A stretch of 64,000 bases of DNA from Fidelibacterota bacterium UBA7301 (GTDB lineage Bacteria > Fidelibacterota > Marinisomatia > Marinisomatales > TCS55): positions 7,452 through 71,451 of the forward strand of contig DKQT01000010.1 of NCBI GenBank assembly GCA_002471845.1. Direction: 5' to 3'. The notes under the pieces are model-generated. The model saw only the letters and a program-made list of their open reading frames with translations, did no database searches and was not told the origin of the DNA. Of this stretch, positions 34,286 to 42,498 are shown piece by piece (position 1 is the first letter of the stretch; each line of letters begins with the position of its first letter). A program made the translations under genes and the position numbers.

Positions 34286-35221
34286 CTATTTATATTTTTG
34301 CATCAATCTCATGCAAAACTGTTTATCTTTCTTTAACTGTTTAATTAATTCTTGAGGGTCTGAGAATTTTTGCTCATCCCTGATACGTTCTAAAAATTCT
34401 ACAATAATATTTTTTCCGTAGAGATCATTCAATTCTTTATCGAAAAAGTGAACTTCCATTACAAAATCTGTCTCTTCAAAGGTTGGACGAACCCCTAAGT
34501 TACACATGCCATAAAGATTATTCCCATTAATCCTTCCACGGATGCAATAAACACCATTGGCCGGAACCAACTGGTTTTTCTCTTCCGGAATGAAGTTTGC
34601 GGTGGGAAAACCGAGGCCTTTGCCCCTCCCTACCCCATGAATCACATGTGCTTCAAAGCCAAATACCCATCCCAATTCAAAGGATGCGCGGCGGACGTAT
34701 CCCTGCCGAATCAATTCACGAATATGGGTACTGGATATGGTTATGTTTTCATCAGAAATGGGCTCAACCACATCCACTGCAAACCCGTTATCCTTTCCGA
34801 AATTCTGCAGGAATTCGGGTGATCCTTCCCGTTCAAAACCAAAATGGTGATCATATCCAACGATTATACATGAGGGTTCAAAATTTTTAATAACTATTTG
34901 CTTTAAAAAATCACCGGCTACCATGTACGAAAAATCAGGATTAAAAGGAATAACAACTACAACATCAAGTCGGCAGGACTCCAGGATTTCCAGTTTTTTA
35001 TCAATATGCATCAGAAGGGGTAATTTTTCACCAAACTCAAGAACGTGTCTCGGATGGGGATCAAAAGTAATTAAAACCGATTTAACCCCCTTGGAATCTG
35101 CCACAGATTTTACTTTTTTGATTATTTCCTGGTGGCCGCGATGACATCCGTCAAATGTGCCAATCGTGACTACACTGCGGGGATGTTTTTGAATGGCATC
35201 TAATGTACGGTAGATATCCAT
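34286..35221 (-). CDS. ribF: Bifunctional riboflavin kinase / FAD synthetase
   Basis: A 311-residue enzyme making FMN and then FAD. The N-terminal FAD synthetase (nucleotidyl transferase) domain starts SVVTIGTFDGCHRGHQEII and has FDPHPRHVL and VGYDHHFGFEREG. It also contains the ISSTHIRELI motif. The C-terminal riboflavin kinase domain begins about residue 185 (GRGKGLGFPTANF) and includes VYCIRGRI and MEVHFFD. It overlaps the 3' end of truB by 22 bases. The FMN and FAD would also serve PyrD and PyrK. Confidence 0.95.
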   Translation of the reverse strand: MDIYRTLDAIQKHPRSVVTIGTFDGCHRGHQEIIKKVKSVADSKGVKSVLITFDPHPRHVLEFGEKLPLLMHIDKKLEILESCRLDVVVVIPFNPDFSYMVAGDFLKQIVIKNFEPSCIIVGYDHHFGFEREGSPEFLQNFGKDNGFAVDVVEPISDENITISSTHIRELIRQGYVRRASFELGWVFGFEAHVIHGVGRGKGLGFPTANFIPEEKNQLVPANGVYCIRGRINGNNLYGMCNLGVRPTFEETDFVMEVHFFDKELNDLYGKNIIVEFLERIRDEQKFSDPQELIKQLKKDKQFCMRLMQKYK

Positions 35222-35853
35222 TCCGCTTCAAATTCCTCTATTTTGATTGAATCCTGAATTTTTCTGTCACCCACAGCTATGCGCTGCAATTCGACCAAAT
35301 GCCCCACTGTACCCAGTTTTTTGGCTATGTCCATCCCAAGGGCGCGGATATAGGTGCCTTTGGAGCAAGTTACGAAAAAGTCGATTTTATCCTCGAAAAT
35401 TCCGTTCAAGACAATTTGATGGATCTGGACTACTGAGGGTTCCCGTTCAACCGTTTTGTTTTGTCGTGCTAATTTATATAATCTTACACCATTAATCTTT
35501 TTTGCTGAATACATAGGCGGTGTCTGCTCATAATCACCTAAAAATGATATTAAGGTCTGCTGTACATCGGCTTCATCAAGGTTTGGAACATGAGCGGATT
35601 TGATCGCATTCCCTTCCAGGTCAAGTGTATCTGTTTCTATTCCCAGTTTGAGCACGGCCCTGTAAGATTTAACATGGCCTGAAATTCCAGTTAATTTCTT
35701 GGTATCTGCCCCGGTCCCGATAATCAGCACGCCTTCTGCAAATGGATCCAACGTGCCACCATGACCCACTTTCTTTTCCCCAGTAATACCGCGAATTTTC
35801 TTAACCACGTTAAAACTGGTCCATCCTATAGGTTTGTATATATTAAAAATCAT
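35200..35853 (-). CDS. truB: tRNA pseudouridine-55 synthase TruB
   Basis: A 217-residue enzyme forming pseudouridine 55 in the tRNA T loop. It opens with YKPIGWTSFNVVKKIR, then the catalytic aspartate block KVGHGGTLDPFAEGVL, followed by Y(R)AVLKLGIETDTLD and a C-terminal CSKGTYIRALGMDIAKKLG. It is on the short side because it lacks the C-terminal PUA-like extension. It is placed between rbfA (4-base gap) and ribF (22-base overlap). Confidence 0.94.
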   Translation of the reverse strand: MIFNIYKPIGWTSFNVVKKIRGITGEKKVGHGGTLDPFAEGVLIIGTGADTKKLTGISGHVKSYRAVLKLGIETDTLDLEGNAIKSAHVPNLDEADVQQTLISFLGDYEQTPPMYSAKKINGVRLYKLARQNKTVEREPSVVQIHQIVLNGIFEDKIDFFVTCSKGTYIRALGMDIAKKLGTVGHLVELQRIAVGDRKIQDSIKIEEFEAEWISTVH

Positions 35854-35857
35854 GACG

Positions 35858-36217
35858 CTATTCGTGGGAATCTAACTGGTGAAATATGCTATCCAGTTTT
35901 TGGGTATATTCCATTGTGTCGTCGTAATAGAATTTGAGTTCGGGTGTATATTTTATCCGTAGTTCCTGCCCGAGAAATTTACGAAATGCTTTAGCACGGT
36001 TATTCATTTCTAATTGAAGGTTTTCGATGGATTTTTTCTTTTTTACGACACTAAAAAATACTTTTGCATACTTTAAATCCGAAGATATAGAAACACGGGA
36101 AAATGTAACAAATCCTAAATCGGATAAGTCTATAAACTGGGTCTGAATTTCGCCAAGGATGTGCTGAATTTCATTTGCGACCCGCTCTGTACGCTTAAAG
36201 GGCCGTTCGGACTTCAA
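35858..36217 (-). CDS. rbfA: Ribosome-binding factor A
   Basis: A 119-residue KH-like protein needed for 16S rRNA 5'-end maturation. It begins KRTERVANEIQHILGEI and has the strands FVTFSRVSISSDLKYAKVFF and the C-terminal RIKYTPELKFYYDDTMEY. The only start in position is TTG at 36217, overlapping the infB stop by three bases, so initiation probably depends on coupling to infB. Confidence 0.92.
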   Translation of the reverse strand: MKSERPFKRTERVANEIQHILGEIQTQFIDLSDLGFVTFSRVSISSDLKYAKVFFSVVKKKKSIENLQLEMNNRAKAFRKFLGQELRIKYTPELKFYYDDTMEYTQKLDSIFHQLDSHE

Positions 36218-38685
36218 CTGATTTCTAAGGTCCTTTTGATAGTTTTTATTTCATAGCACACAATAATATCCCCTTCTTTGAATTTGGAGAAATTATTGAT
36301 TCCGATACCACATTCAAATCCTTCACGGATTTCCTTTGCGTCGTCCTTCAAGTGTTTCAGGGATGTAATTTCACCCGCCGCAATTTCTTCCTCCTCACGA
36401 AGAACACGTGCTTTTGCGTTTCGAACAACAGTTCCTTCCATCACTTTAGATCCAGCAATAAAGCCAATTTTTGGAATTTTAAATGCGGCCTGGACGATAG
36501 CACGCCCTAAAACTTCTTCGACTAATTCAGGTTCAAGGAGACCTTCCAAGGCCAGGGTAACTTCTTCTACAGCATTGTAAATAACATTGTACGAACGGAT
36601 ATCCACACCTTCCTGTTTTGCCTGCAGTTTCGCGTTCGATGAAACCTGGACATGAAAACCTATAATCACTGCATTAGACGCGGCAGCCAATAGGACATCC
36701 GATTCCGAAACCATCCCGACTGCTTTATGGATAACCTGAACACCTACCTCATCGTTGGCAATTTTTTCCAATTGTTCAGATAATGCCTCTATAGAACCGT
36801 CCACATCACCTTTAATGATAATTGACAGATTCTTAATTGCACCTTCTTTGATCAGCGCAGACATGGCATCCAAGGATTGAGCAGCGATTTTCTTTTGATC
36901 AATTTCACGTTTTAACCGCTGCCGTTCAGAAGCGATCCGTTTGATTTCGCGTTCATCCTCTACAACTGCAAATATGTCTGCAGATTGGGGTACTTGGTCA
37001 AAGCCTAGAATTTGGATTGGATCCGATGGCCCCGCCTCTTTGATTCTTTGTCCCCGTTCATTCATCATGGCACGGACCTTGCCAGATATATTGTTGCAGA
37101 TAAAGGGGTTTCCAACTTTTAACGTCCCCTTTTGAATTAAAACAGTGGCAATGGGGCCATGACCTTTATCCAATTTTGAATCCACAACGGTACCCCGGGC
37201 AAGTGTATCCCTATTTGCCTTAAGCTCGAGCATCTCAGCTTCTATGAGCATAGATGCCAATAAATCATCCACACCCTGCCCCGTTTTTGCTGAAATTGGA
37301 ATTGCCTGAATTTTACCTCCCCAATCTTCTACCAGGACATTGTGCTCAGATAATTCACGTTTTACCCGTTCAGGGTCCATATCAGGTAAATCTATTTTAT
37401 TTATGGCTATGATCAAGGGTACATTTGCCGCTTTAGCATGGTCAATCGCTTCTACTGTTTGAGGCATTACACCATCGTTGGCAGCCACAACCAAAACAAC
37501 CATATCAGTCACTTGTGCACCACGGGCACGCATGGCTGTAAACGCTTCATGACCAGGGGTATCTAAAAAGGTAACTGAATTGCCATCCTTAAGTTCAACC
37601 TTGTGGGCACCGATATGTTGGGTGATGCCCCCTGATTCTCCACCAACAACATTCGTTTCGCGTATATAATCCAATAGTGAAGTTTTACCGTGATCCACAT
37701 GCCCCATAACGGTTACTATAGGTGAACGACTAACTGCTTTTTCAATATCTTCTTTTGAATCCTCGATGATGAATAAATCATCTCCAATATCTTCTAATTT
37801 TTCAGCTGCAAATTCAAATTCTTCAGCCAAAAGTTCAATTACATCCCAATCCAGGCGTTGATTAATTGTGGCTAAAACGCCGAGCCCCATACATTTTTGA
37901 ATGACATCATTCGGTTTGGTATTGAATATTTTTGATACTTCATCCACACTGGAAAATTCTGCGATTTTAATTGGTTTAACTTCAACCTCTTGTTCCTCGC
38001 CCTGTTGAAAATCTTTTTCTTTTTTATAACTTTTCTTCTTGGCCTTGGTATCAATTTTGGCTGTTATTTTCCTTACCGTTTCGACAGCAGATTTTGGGGA
38101 TTTTGGTTCCGGTTTAATCTTTTGATCAGTACGTCGACGAGTTGTGCCTTTCCCAACTGCCGCCTCAATTTCGGACAAATCAATTCTACGGAGTTTCTTT
38201 TTTGGTATTTTAGCTTCTTGTTTTTTTCTATCTGCTTCTAATTTGACTTGCTTTTCAAGCTGTTCTTTGCGTTCAGTTTCTTTTTTTACTTTAAGATCAG
38301 CTTCTAGTTCGGCCTTTTCTTTTTCTTTTGCCGCACGAATCTTGGCCTCTTCGTCTCTTCGTTTCTTTTCAATTTCTGCTGACTTTTTTTCTTCGACTTC
38401 CAGTTTCCTCTGCTCATCAAGTGATAGCAATTTTAACTTTTTGTTGGCTTTTTGCTGTTCCTTAATGCGCGTATCATGAATTTCTCGACGCACCTGTTCT
38501 TTTCGATATCGCTCTATGGATTCTTTATCCTTATGAAATTCAGCCAGAATGATGTTGTAAGACTCTTCATCCACTGGCGCCATATGGCTCCCAACTTGGA
38601 TGCCCCTATCCTTCAAAAAGGACAATATTTCCGTATGGGAAATATTTAATTCTTTGGCGATTTGAAATATTCGATGTTTAGCCAT
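36214..38685 (-). CDS. infB: Translation initiation factor IF-2
   Basis: An 823-residue GTPase bringing fMet-tRNA to the 30S subunit. An N-terminal IF2_N helix bundle (MAKHRIFQIAKELNISHTEI) is followed by a long Lys/Glu-rich coiled region (about 60-235). The G domain begins near residue 325 with G1 GHVDHGKTSLL, G3 DTPGHEAFTAMRARG and G4 NKIDLPD; domains II, III and the C-terminal C1/C2 follow. It lies 4 bases after nusA in the standard rimP-nusA-infB-rbfA-truB order. Confidence 0.97.
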   Translation of the reverse strand: MAKHRIFQIAKELNISHTEILSFLKDRGIQVGSHMAPVDEESYNIILAEFHKDKESIERYRKEQVRREIHDTRIKEQQKANKKLKLLSLDEQRKLEVEEKKSAEIEKKRRDEEAKIRAAKEKEKAELEADLKVKKETERKEQLEKQVKLEADRKKQEAKIPKKKLRRIDLSEIEAAVGKGTTRRRTDQKIKPEPKSPKSAVETVRKITAKIDTKAKKKSYKKEKDFQQGEEQEVEVKPIKIAEFSSVDEVSKIFNTKPNDVIQKCMGLGVLATINQRLDWDVIELLAEEFEFAAEKLEDIGDDLFIIEDSKEDIEKAVSRSPIVTVMGHVDHGKTSLLDYIRETNVVGGESGGITQHIGAHKVELKDGNSVTFLDTPGHEAFTAMRARGAQVTDMVVLVVAANDGVMPQTVEAIDHAKAANVPLIIAINKIDLPDMDPERVKRELSEHNVLVEDWGGKIQAIPISAKTGQGVDDLLASMLIEAEMLELKANRDTLARGTVVDSKLDKGHGPIATVLIQKGTLKVGNPFICNNISGKVRAMMNERGQRIKEAGPSDPIQILGFDQVPQSADIFAVVEDEREIKRIASERQRLKREIDQKKIAAQSLDAMSALIKEGAIKNLSIIIKGDVDGSIEALSEQLEKIANDEVGVQVIHKAVGMVSESDVLLAAASNAVIIGFHVQVSSNAKLQAKQEGVDIRSYNVIYNAVEEVTLALEGLLEPELVEEVLGRAIVQAAFKIPKIGFIAGSKVMEGTVVRNAKARVLREEEEIAAGEITSLKHLKDDAKEIREGFECGIGINNFSKFKEGDIIVCYEIKTIKRTLEIS

Positions 38686-38689
38686 GTAT

Positions 38690-40126
38690 TCAGGATTCTA
38701 TTTCTTCTAATTTTTCTGTAGGTGATTTAGTAGTCTCTGGTTCAACAGATTCTTCTTTTCTAGGATCGGATTGGGAAGCTTCCTCGGGAGTATCATTTAT
38801 GGATTCAGGTTGAATCTCAGTTTCTTCACTTTCCTTTGGTTCAGCTTCAGCCTCTTCTTTCGCTTCCTCAGCCTGGTTGGCTTCTACAAATGCCTGGACG
38901 GCATCATAGATTTTTTCCAGAGTTGTATCTGCAATACCCTTGATTTCCAATAATTTTTCTTCTTCAGCATTTAATAGTTCGGAAATAGTGGTAATACCTT
39001 TTTCTTTGAGTGGTTTCACGGCCCGGGCAGGCATATCCGGAATGTCTGCTAACGGTGTTTCCTGTTCAATCCGTTTACGTTCATATTCCTTCTTCCCAAA
39101 GGCATCAATGCGATATTCAGTGACGTTAGCAGCAAGATTTACATTTACACCGCCTCTACCAATAGCAAATTCAAGATCATCATCATCGAAAATAGCTATG
39201 CAGTATTTCCGGTCATCATCAAGATAAAGATCCAACGGTTTTGCTGGTGACAATGCCCGTGACACCAGGATTTCAGATTGCTCGCTGTAATTGATGATAT
39301 CGATTCTTTCATTATTCAATTCACGGACAATGGCTTGAATACGACTACCACGCATACCGACACAGGCTCCTACAGGGTCAATGCGGCGATCATGGGATTG
39401 GACGATGATTTTCGCCCGTTCTCCGGGATACCTGGAAATAGTACGGATCTCAATAATGCCGTCTTCAATTTCTGGTACTTCCATTTCAAATAACTTGTAT
39501 AAAAAGTGGTTGTCGCTGCGGGAGATAACAATTTCCGGACCACGAGAGGTAATTTCGACTGATTTAATTACAGCCCGAATTGAATCACCGCGACGATAGC
39601 GTTCCGATTTTATGGTTTCCTTGCGAGGCATGCGTAATTCAGCATGTTCAATGTTAACAAAAATATTGTCCCGCTGAACCTGGTGAACCGTTCCAATTAC
39701 AATTTCACCGACTCGATTTGCATAGTCTTCATAAATATATTTCTTTTCAACATCCTGTAACCGTTGGGAAAAAAATTGTTTTGCCAAATGGATCAACCTA
39801 CGACCAAAAATCAGGGGATCAATAATTTCAACGTAAGTATCTCCCAATTCCAGGTCCTCAGCCATTTCAGGATCTACCTCACGGATTTCATCGAGGGTGA
39901 TTTCCATTACGGGATCTTCAACGTCTTCAACAATTATCTTCTCAACATAAATTTCAAATTCCCCTTTATCAATATTTACAATGACGCTGCAATTGCTTGC
40001 ATCTCCCCGTTCACGCTCTACCATATGCAAGAACAGCCCCTCGAGGATGGAACCCAGTTCGGACCGCTCTACATTTTTTTCACGAGCGATTTCTGAAAAA
40101 ACTTCTATTAATTCTCTATTAATCAA
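38690..40126 (-). CDS. nusA: Transcription termination/antitermination factor NusA
   Basis: A 478-residue RNA polymerase accessory factor. The N-terminal RNAP-binding domain (about 1-125) is followed by S1 (about 135-200), KH1 and KH2 (VGACVGMRGSRIQAI and FAIGRGGVNVNLA). A single helix-hairpin-helix domain comes next (about 370-425, LLEIKGIADTTLEKIYDAV), then a strongly acidic tail of about 50 residues rich in Glu. The tail is typical of FCB and related groups. It follows rimP by 18 bases. Confidence 0.96.
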   Translation of the reverse strand: MINRELIEVFSEIAREKNVERSELGSILEGLFLHMVERERGDASNCSVIVNIDKGEFEIYVEKIIVEDVEDPVMEITLDEIREVDPEMAEDLELGDTYVEIIDPLIFGRRLIHLAKQFFSQRLQDVEKKYIYEDYANRVGEIVIGTVHQVQRDNIFVNIEHAELRMPRKETIKSERYRRGDSIRAVIKSVEITSRGPEIVISRSDNHFLYKLFEMEVPEIEDGIIEIRTISRYPGERAKIIVQSHDRRIDPVGACVGMRGSRIQAIVRELNNERIDIINYSEQSEILVSRALSPAKPLDLYLDDDRKYCIAIFDDDDLEFAIGRGGVNVNLAANVTEYRIDAFGKKEYERKRIEQETPLADIPDMPARAVKPLKEKGITTISELLNAEEEKLLEIKGIADTTLEKIYDAVQAFVEANQAEEAKEEAEAEPKESEETEIQPESINDTPEEASQSDPRKEESVEPETTKSPTEKLEEIES

Positions 40127-40144
40127 AACGCCTCCAATATGGAA

Positions 40145-40573
40145 TTAGAATTTGATTTCCACTATAGCTGATTCAATTTCATCAAATTGATACCAACTTT
40201 TAATCCCTTTAGGTGATCGTCCTTCAAAACTACTGTCATTAACCTGACAAATTTCAACCGTTGTAGGACTTGACTCACCAATTTGCCTTACGATCACTTT
40301 TCTGCCTTTATTTTTCCTGAATTGTACAGGATGCTTCAATGGCAGAGCCAACCCCGGAGAAGTAACCTCGAGTTGAAAACCACCGGGGAATGCTTCATCT
40401 AAAACACCGGAATCCCGGACCGTTCGCGCTATCTGTGTTGTCGTGTTAAGATCAACAGGAATTATACCGTCAATAACGATTTGCACCTTGGGTTGTGATT
40501 TGTTCAGTACAAAATCCAGTAAAACCAGGTGATCCGGTAGCAATGCCGCTATTTTATTTTTCAATGTGCTCAT
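40145..40573 (-). CDS. rimP: Ribosome maturation factor RimP
   Basis: A 142-residue protein with the RimP N-domain (PKVQIVIDG, then NTTTQIARTVRDSGVLDEAF, and LEVTSPGLALPLKHPVQFRKNKGRKV) and a C-terminal Sm-like barrel. It acts in late 30S assembly. The frame runs on upstream to 40648, but that part would be translated from a hairpin and does not resemble RimP. I choose ATG 40573, giving the usual N terminus and length. First gene of the rimP-nusA-infB unit. Confidence 0.88.
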   Translation of the reverse strand: MSTLKNKIAALLPDHLVLLDFVLNKSQPKVQIVIDGIIPVDLNTTTQIARTVRDSGVLDEAFPGGFQLEVTSPGLALPLKHPVQFRKNKGRKVIVRQIGESSPTTVEICQVNDSSFEGRSPKGIKSWYQFDEIESAIVEIKF

Positions 40574-40586
40574 ATCCACGTAAAAG

Positions 40587-40612
40587 AAAAGTGGGTCGGG
40601 CAACCCACTTTT
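40587..40612 (-). terminator. Hairpin with T-tract upstream of rimP
   Basis: A perfect 10-base-pair stem AAAAGTGGGT / ACCCACTTTT with a six-base loop is followed on the minus strand by CTTTTAC. It lies between the TPR-gene stop (40657) and the rimP start (40573). It may terminate the TPR transcript or attenuate entry into the rimP-nusA-infB operon; its position 14 bases before the rimP start fits either. Confidence 0.6.
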
Positions 40613-40656
40613 CGGCCGAGAAATTACAAGATTATTAAAGTCAATCAAAGTCTAAT

Positions 40657-41343
40657 TCATTCCTGCTCCCTACCAATTATTTTTCCGGTGATCTCATCTG
40701 CTTTCTGCTTCAATTCAAAATTATTTTCAAATTCCTCTAGTACACCGTTTACCAAATTTTGGGCATCCTGTTTATTTCCATTGGCCAGTGAAAGTTCTGC
40801 CAATCCTAGGGAAGTCCATGCCCTTTCTTCTTTGCTATTGGCATTTTCTGTGGCCATTTTCTGGTATTTTATTGCATTTGTTAAATCATTGTTTACCTTA
40901 TAAATTTCTACCAATGCCCTATAAGTTGAACTGAATAGCAACGGATTTTTCCCTTTATTGGCATACCGTTCAAAATGTGGCAAGGCCATCTCATATTCGT
41001 TTTTATCAAAATATATACGTCCCAAATAATAACTGGCGACCCTGCCGGCCGGTGTACTTCCATATTCATCAATAACCTCCCGCAGGTGAATCATGGCATT
41101 TTCATGATCATCTAAATCTATATACACCATAGCCTTGCTTATTATATTTTCGGCCGCTTCCCGATTGACTGATTGATTATTGGTATAAAGCCAAACCGCC
41201 AGCATAACAGCAATAATACCGATAATTGAACGGGTATAAAGCTGCTTTTTTTCATTTAAATGTTCTTTTAAAGAGAAAATGCCTTCCAGGAATGGGTCCC
41301 GCTGAATCTCTTTTTTGGTAATTTTTCTTTTCGGTTTTAACAT
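40657..41343 (-). CDS. Single-pass membrane TPR protein (YfgM-like)
   Basis: A 228-residue protein. A basic, cytosolic N terminus of about 38 residues (KPKRKITKKEIQRDPF) precedes one membrane helix (about 39-55) and then a periplasmic set of tetratricopeptide repeats (for example AENIISKAMVYIDLDDHENA, ASYYLGRIYFDKNEYEMAL). The layout is that of YfgM/PpkA-like 'TPR_21' proteins that work with SecYEG-associated periplasmic folding factors, but the sequence link is loose. It ends 83 bases before rimP and begins about 20 bases after tRNA-Arg. Confidence 0.7.
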   Translation of the reverse strand: MLKPKRKITKKEIQRDPFLEGIFSLKEHLNEKKQLYTRSIIGIIAVMLAVWLYTNNQSVNREAAENIISKAMVYIDLDDHENAMIHLREVIDEYGSTPAGRVASYYLGRIYFDKNEYEMALPHFERYANKGKNPLLFSSTYRALVEIYKVNNDLTNAIKYQKMATENANSKEERAWTSLGLAELSLANGNKQDAQNLVNGVLEEFENNFELKQKADEITGKIIGREQE

Positions 41344-41364
41344 TAATAAGCTCTTCTTTTATTG

Positions 41365-41436
41365 TACCCCCGACTGGAGTCGAACCAGTATCTAATCCTT
41401 AGGAGGGATTTATTCTATCCATTGAACTACAGGGGC
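41365..41436 (-). tRNA. tRNA-Arg (anticodon CCT)
   Basis: A 72-base gene on the minus strand. Acceptor GCCCCTG pairs with CGGGGGT (including G-U pairs), discriminator A. Anticodon stem AATCC/GGATT encloses CTCCTAA with anticodon CCT, reading AGG. The T arm is CTGGTTCGACTCCAG. CCA is not encoded. It lies between gpsA and the TPR gene. Confidence 0.94.
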
Positions 41437-41500
41437 AGAATGGGAAATTACTGCCGGTATGGAATTGAGTAAAAGTAAGAAAAGGTGAATTTTATATATA

Positions 41501-42496
41501 TTAATGTTCATGGGTTAAATCACGGGTCATTAAAGCAGTAACAACTTTTTTGGGATCCTTGCCATTAAACAATATTTGATATACGCCTTCAGAAATGGGT
41601 ATTTCGACGCCGTGCTTCTGAGATAAGTCATATGCGGACTGAGTAGTTTTGACCCCTTCTGCAACCATATCCATTTCATTTAAAACAGATGACAATTTCC
41701 GCCCTTTACCGATTGCTTCACCTACATAACGGTTGCGGCTGTGTCTGCTAAGGCAGGTGACAATTAAATCACCGATTCCGCTTAATCCTGAAAATGTAAC
41801 AGGATCGGCTCCCATGGCAACGCCCAAGCGTGTAATTTCAGCAATTCCCCGTGTCAATAGTGCTGCTTTGGTATTATCTCCGAAACCGATACCATCACAA
41901 ATCCCCGCTGCAATGGCGATTACATTTTTAAGGGAACCGCCTAATTCTACCCCACGAATATCATTGTTGGTATAAACCCTTAAAACTTCCGAGGAAAATG
42001 TCTTCTGGACATATTTTGCAGATTCCCTCGAGATGGACGCTGACACCAGGGTTGTGGGATGTTTAGCAATTACTTCTTCTGCATGACTCGGACCGTAAAG
42101 GGAAACAATTTTTTCAGGGTTTTGCTTGGATGATCCAGCGATTACTGTACTCATTGTTTCCAGTGTACCATTTTCAATTCCTTTGGCAACATTAACAATA
42201 ATAGCATCATTGGGGATATAACCGGCTGCTTTTGAGATTATTTCGCGGACCGCATGAGAAGGTACGGCAACAATGATGCAATTTGTATTTTTTAGACAGG
42301 ATTCGAGGTTGGATTCGAATTGAATGTTGTTATGAAAAATAAAATCACCCAAACGGGGATGTGCCCGGGATGCTGCAATCTTTTTTACAAAATCACTTTT
42401 ATAATGCCAGACAACCACGGAACGGCCCTTTTCAGCCAGACATTGTGCCAGGGTACTACCCCATGTACCGCATCCTAATAATAAAATTTTTTCCAC
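41501..42496 (-). CDS. gpsA: Glycerol-3-phosphate dehydrogenase [NAD(P)+]
   Basis: A 331-residue enzyme reducing dihydroxyacetone phosphate to sn-glycerol-3-phosphate for phospholipids. It begins with the Rossmann motif EKILLLGCGTWGSTLAQCLA and has VNVAKGIENGT, SLYGPSHAEEV, and the catalytic-lysine region ELGGSLKNVIAIAAGICDGI. The C-terminal block GLSGIGDLIVTCLS..SRN is present. The frame extends upstream to 42535, but GTG 42496 lies directly in front of the Rossmann strand, 2 bases after the fadD stop and with a GGA about 7 bases upstream, so I use it. Confidence 0.93.
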   Translation of the reverse strand: MEKILLLGCGTWGSTLAQCLAEKGRSVVVWHYKSDFVKKIAASRAHPRLGDFIFHNNIQFESNLESCLKNTNCIIVAVPSHAVREIISKAAGYIPNDAIIVNVAKGIENGTLETMSTVIAGSSKQNPEKIVSLYGPSHAEEVIAKHPTTLVSASISRESAKYVQKTFSSEVLRVYTNNDIRGVELGGSLKNVIAIAAGICDGIGFGDNTKAALLTRGIAEITRLGVAMGADPVTFSGLSGIGDLIVTCLSRHSRNRYVGEAIGKGRKLSSVLNEMDMVAEGVKTTQSAYDLSQKHGVEIPISEGVYQILFNGKDPKKVVTALMTRDLTHEH

Positions 42497-42498
42497 TT

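Noticed and set aside
34286..35221. FMN riboswitch for ribF
   Set aside because: ribF begins within truB and has no leader in which such an element could lie.
40574..40648. 25-residue N-terminal extension of RimP
   Set aside because: It would be read from a terminator-like hairpin and does not resemble the RimP N terminus.
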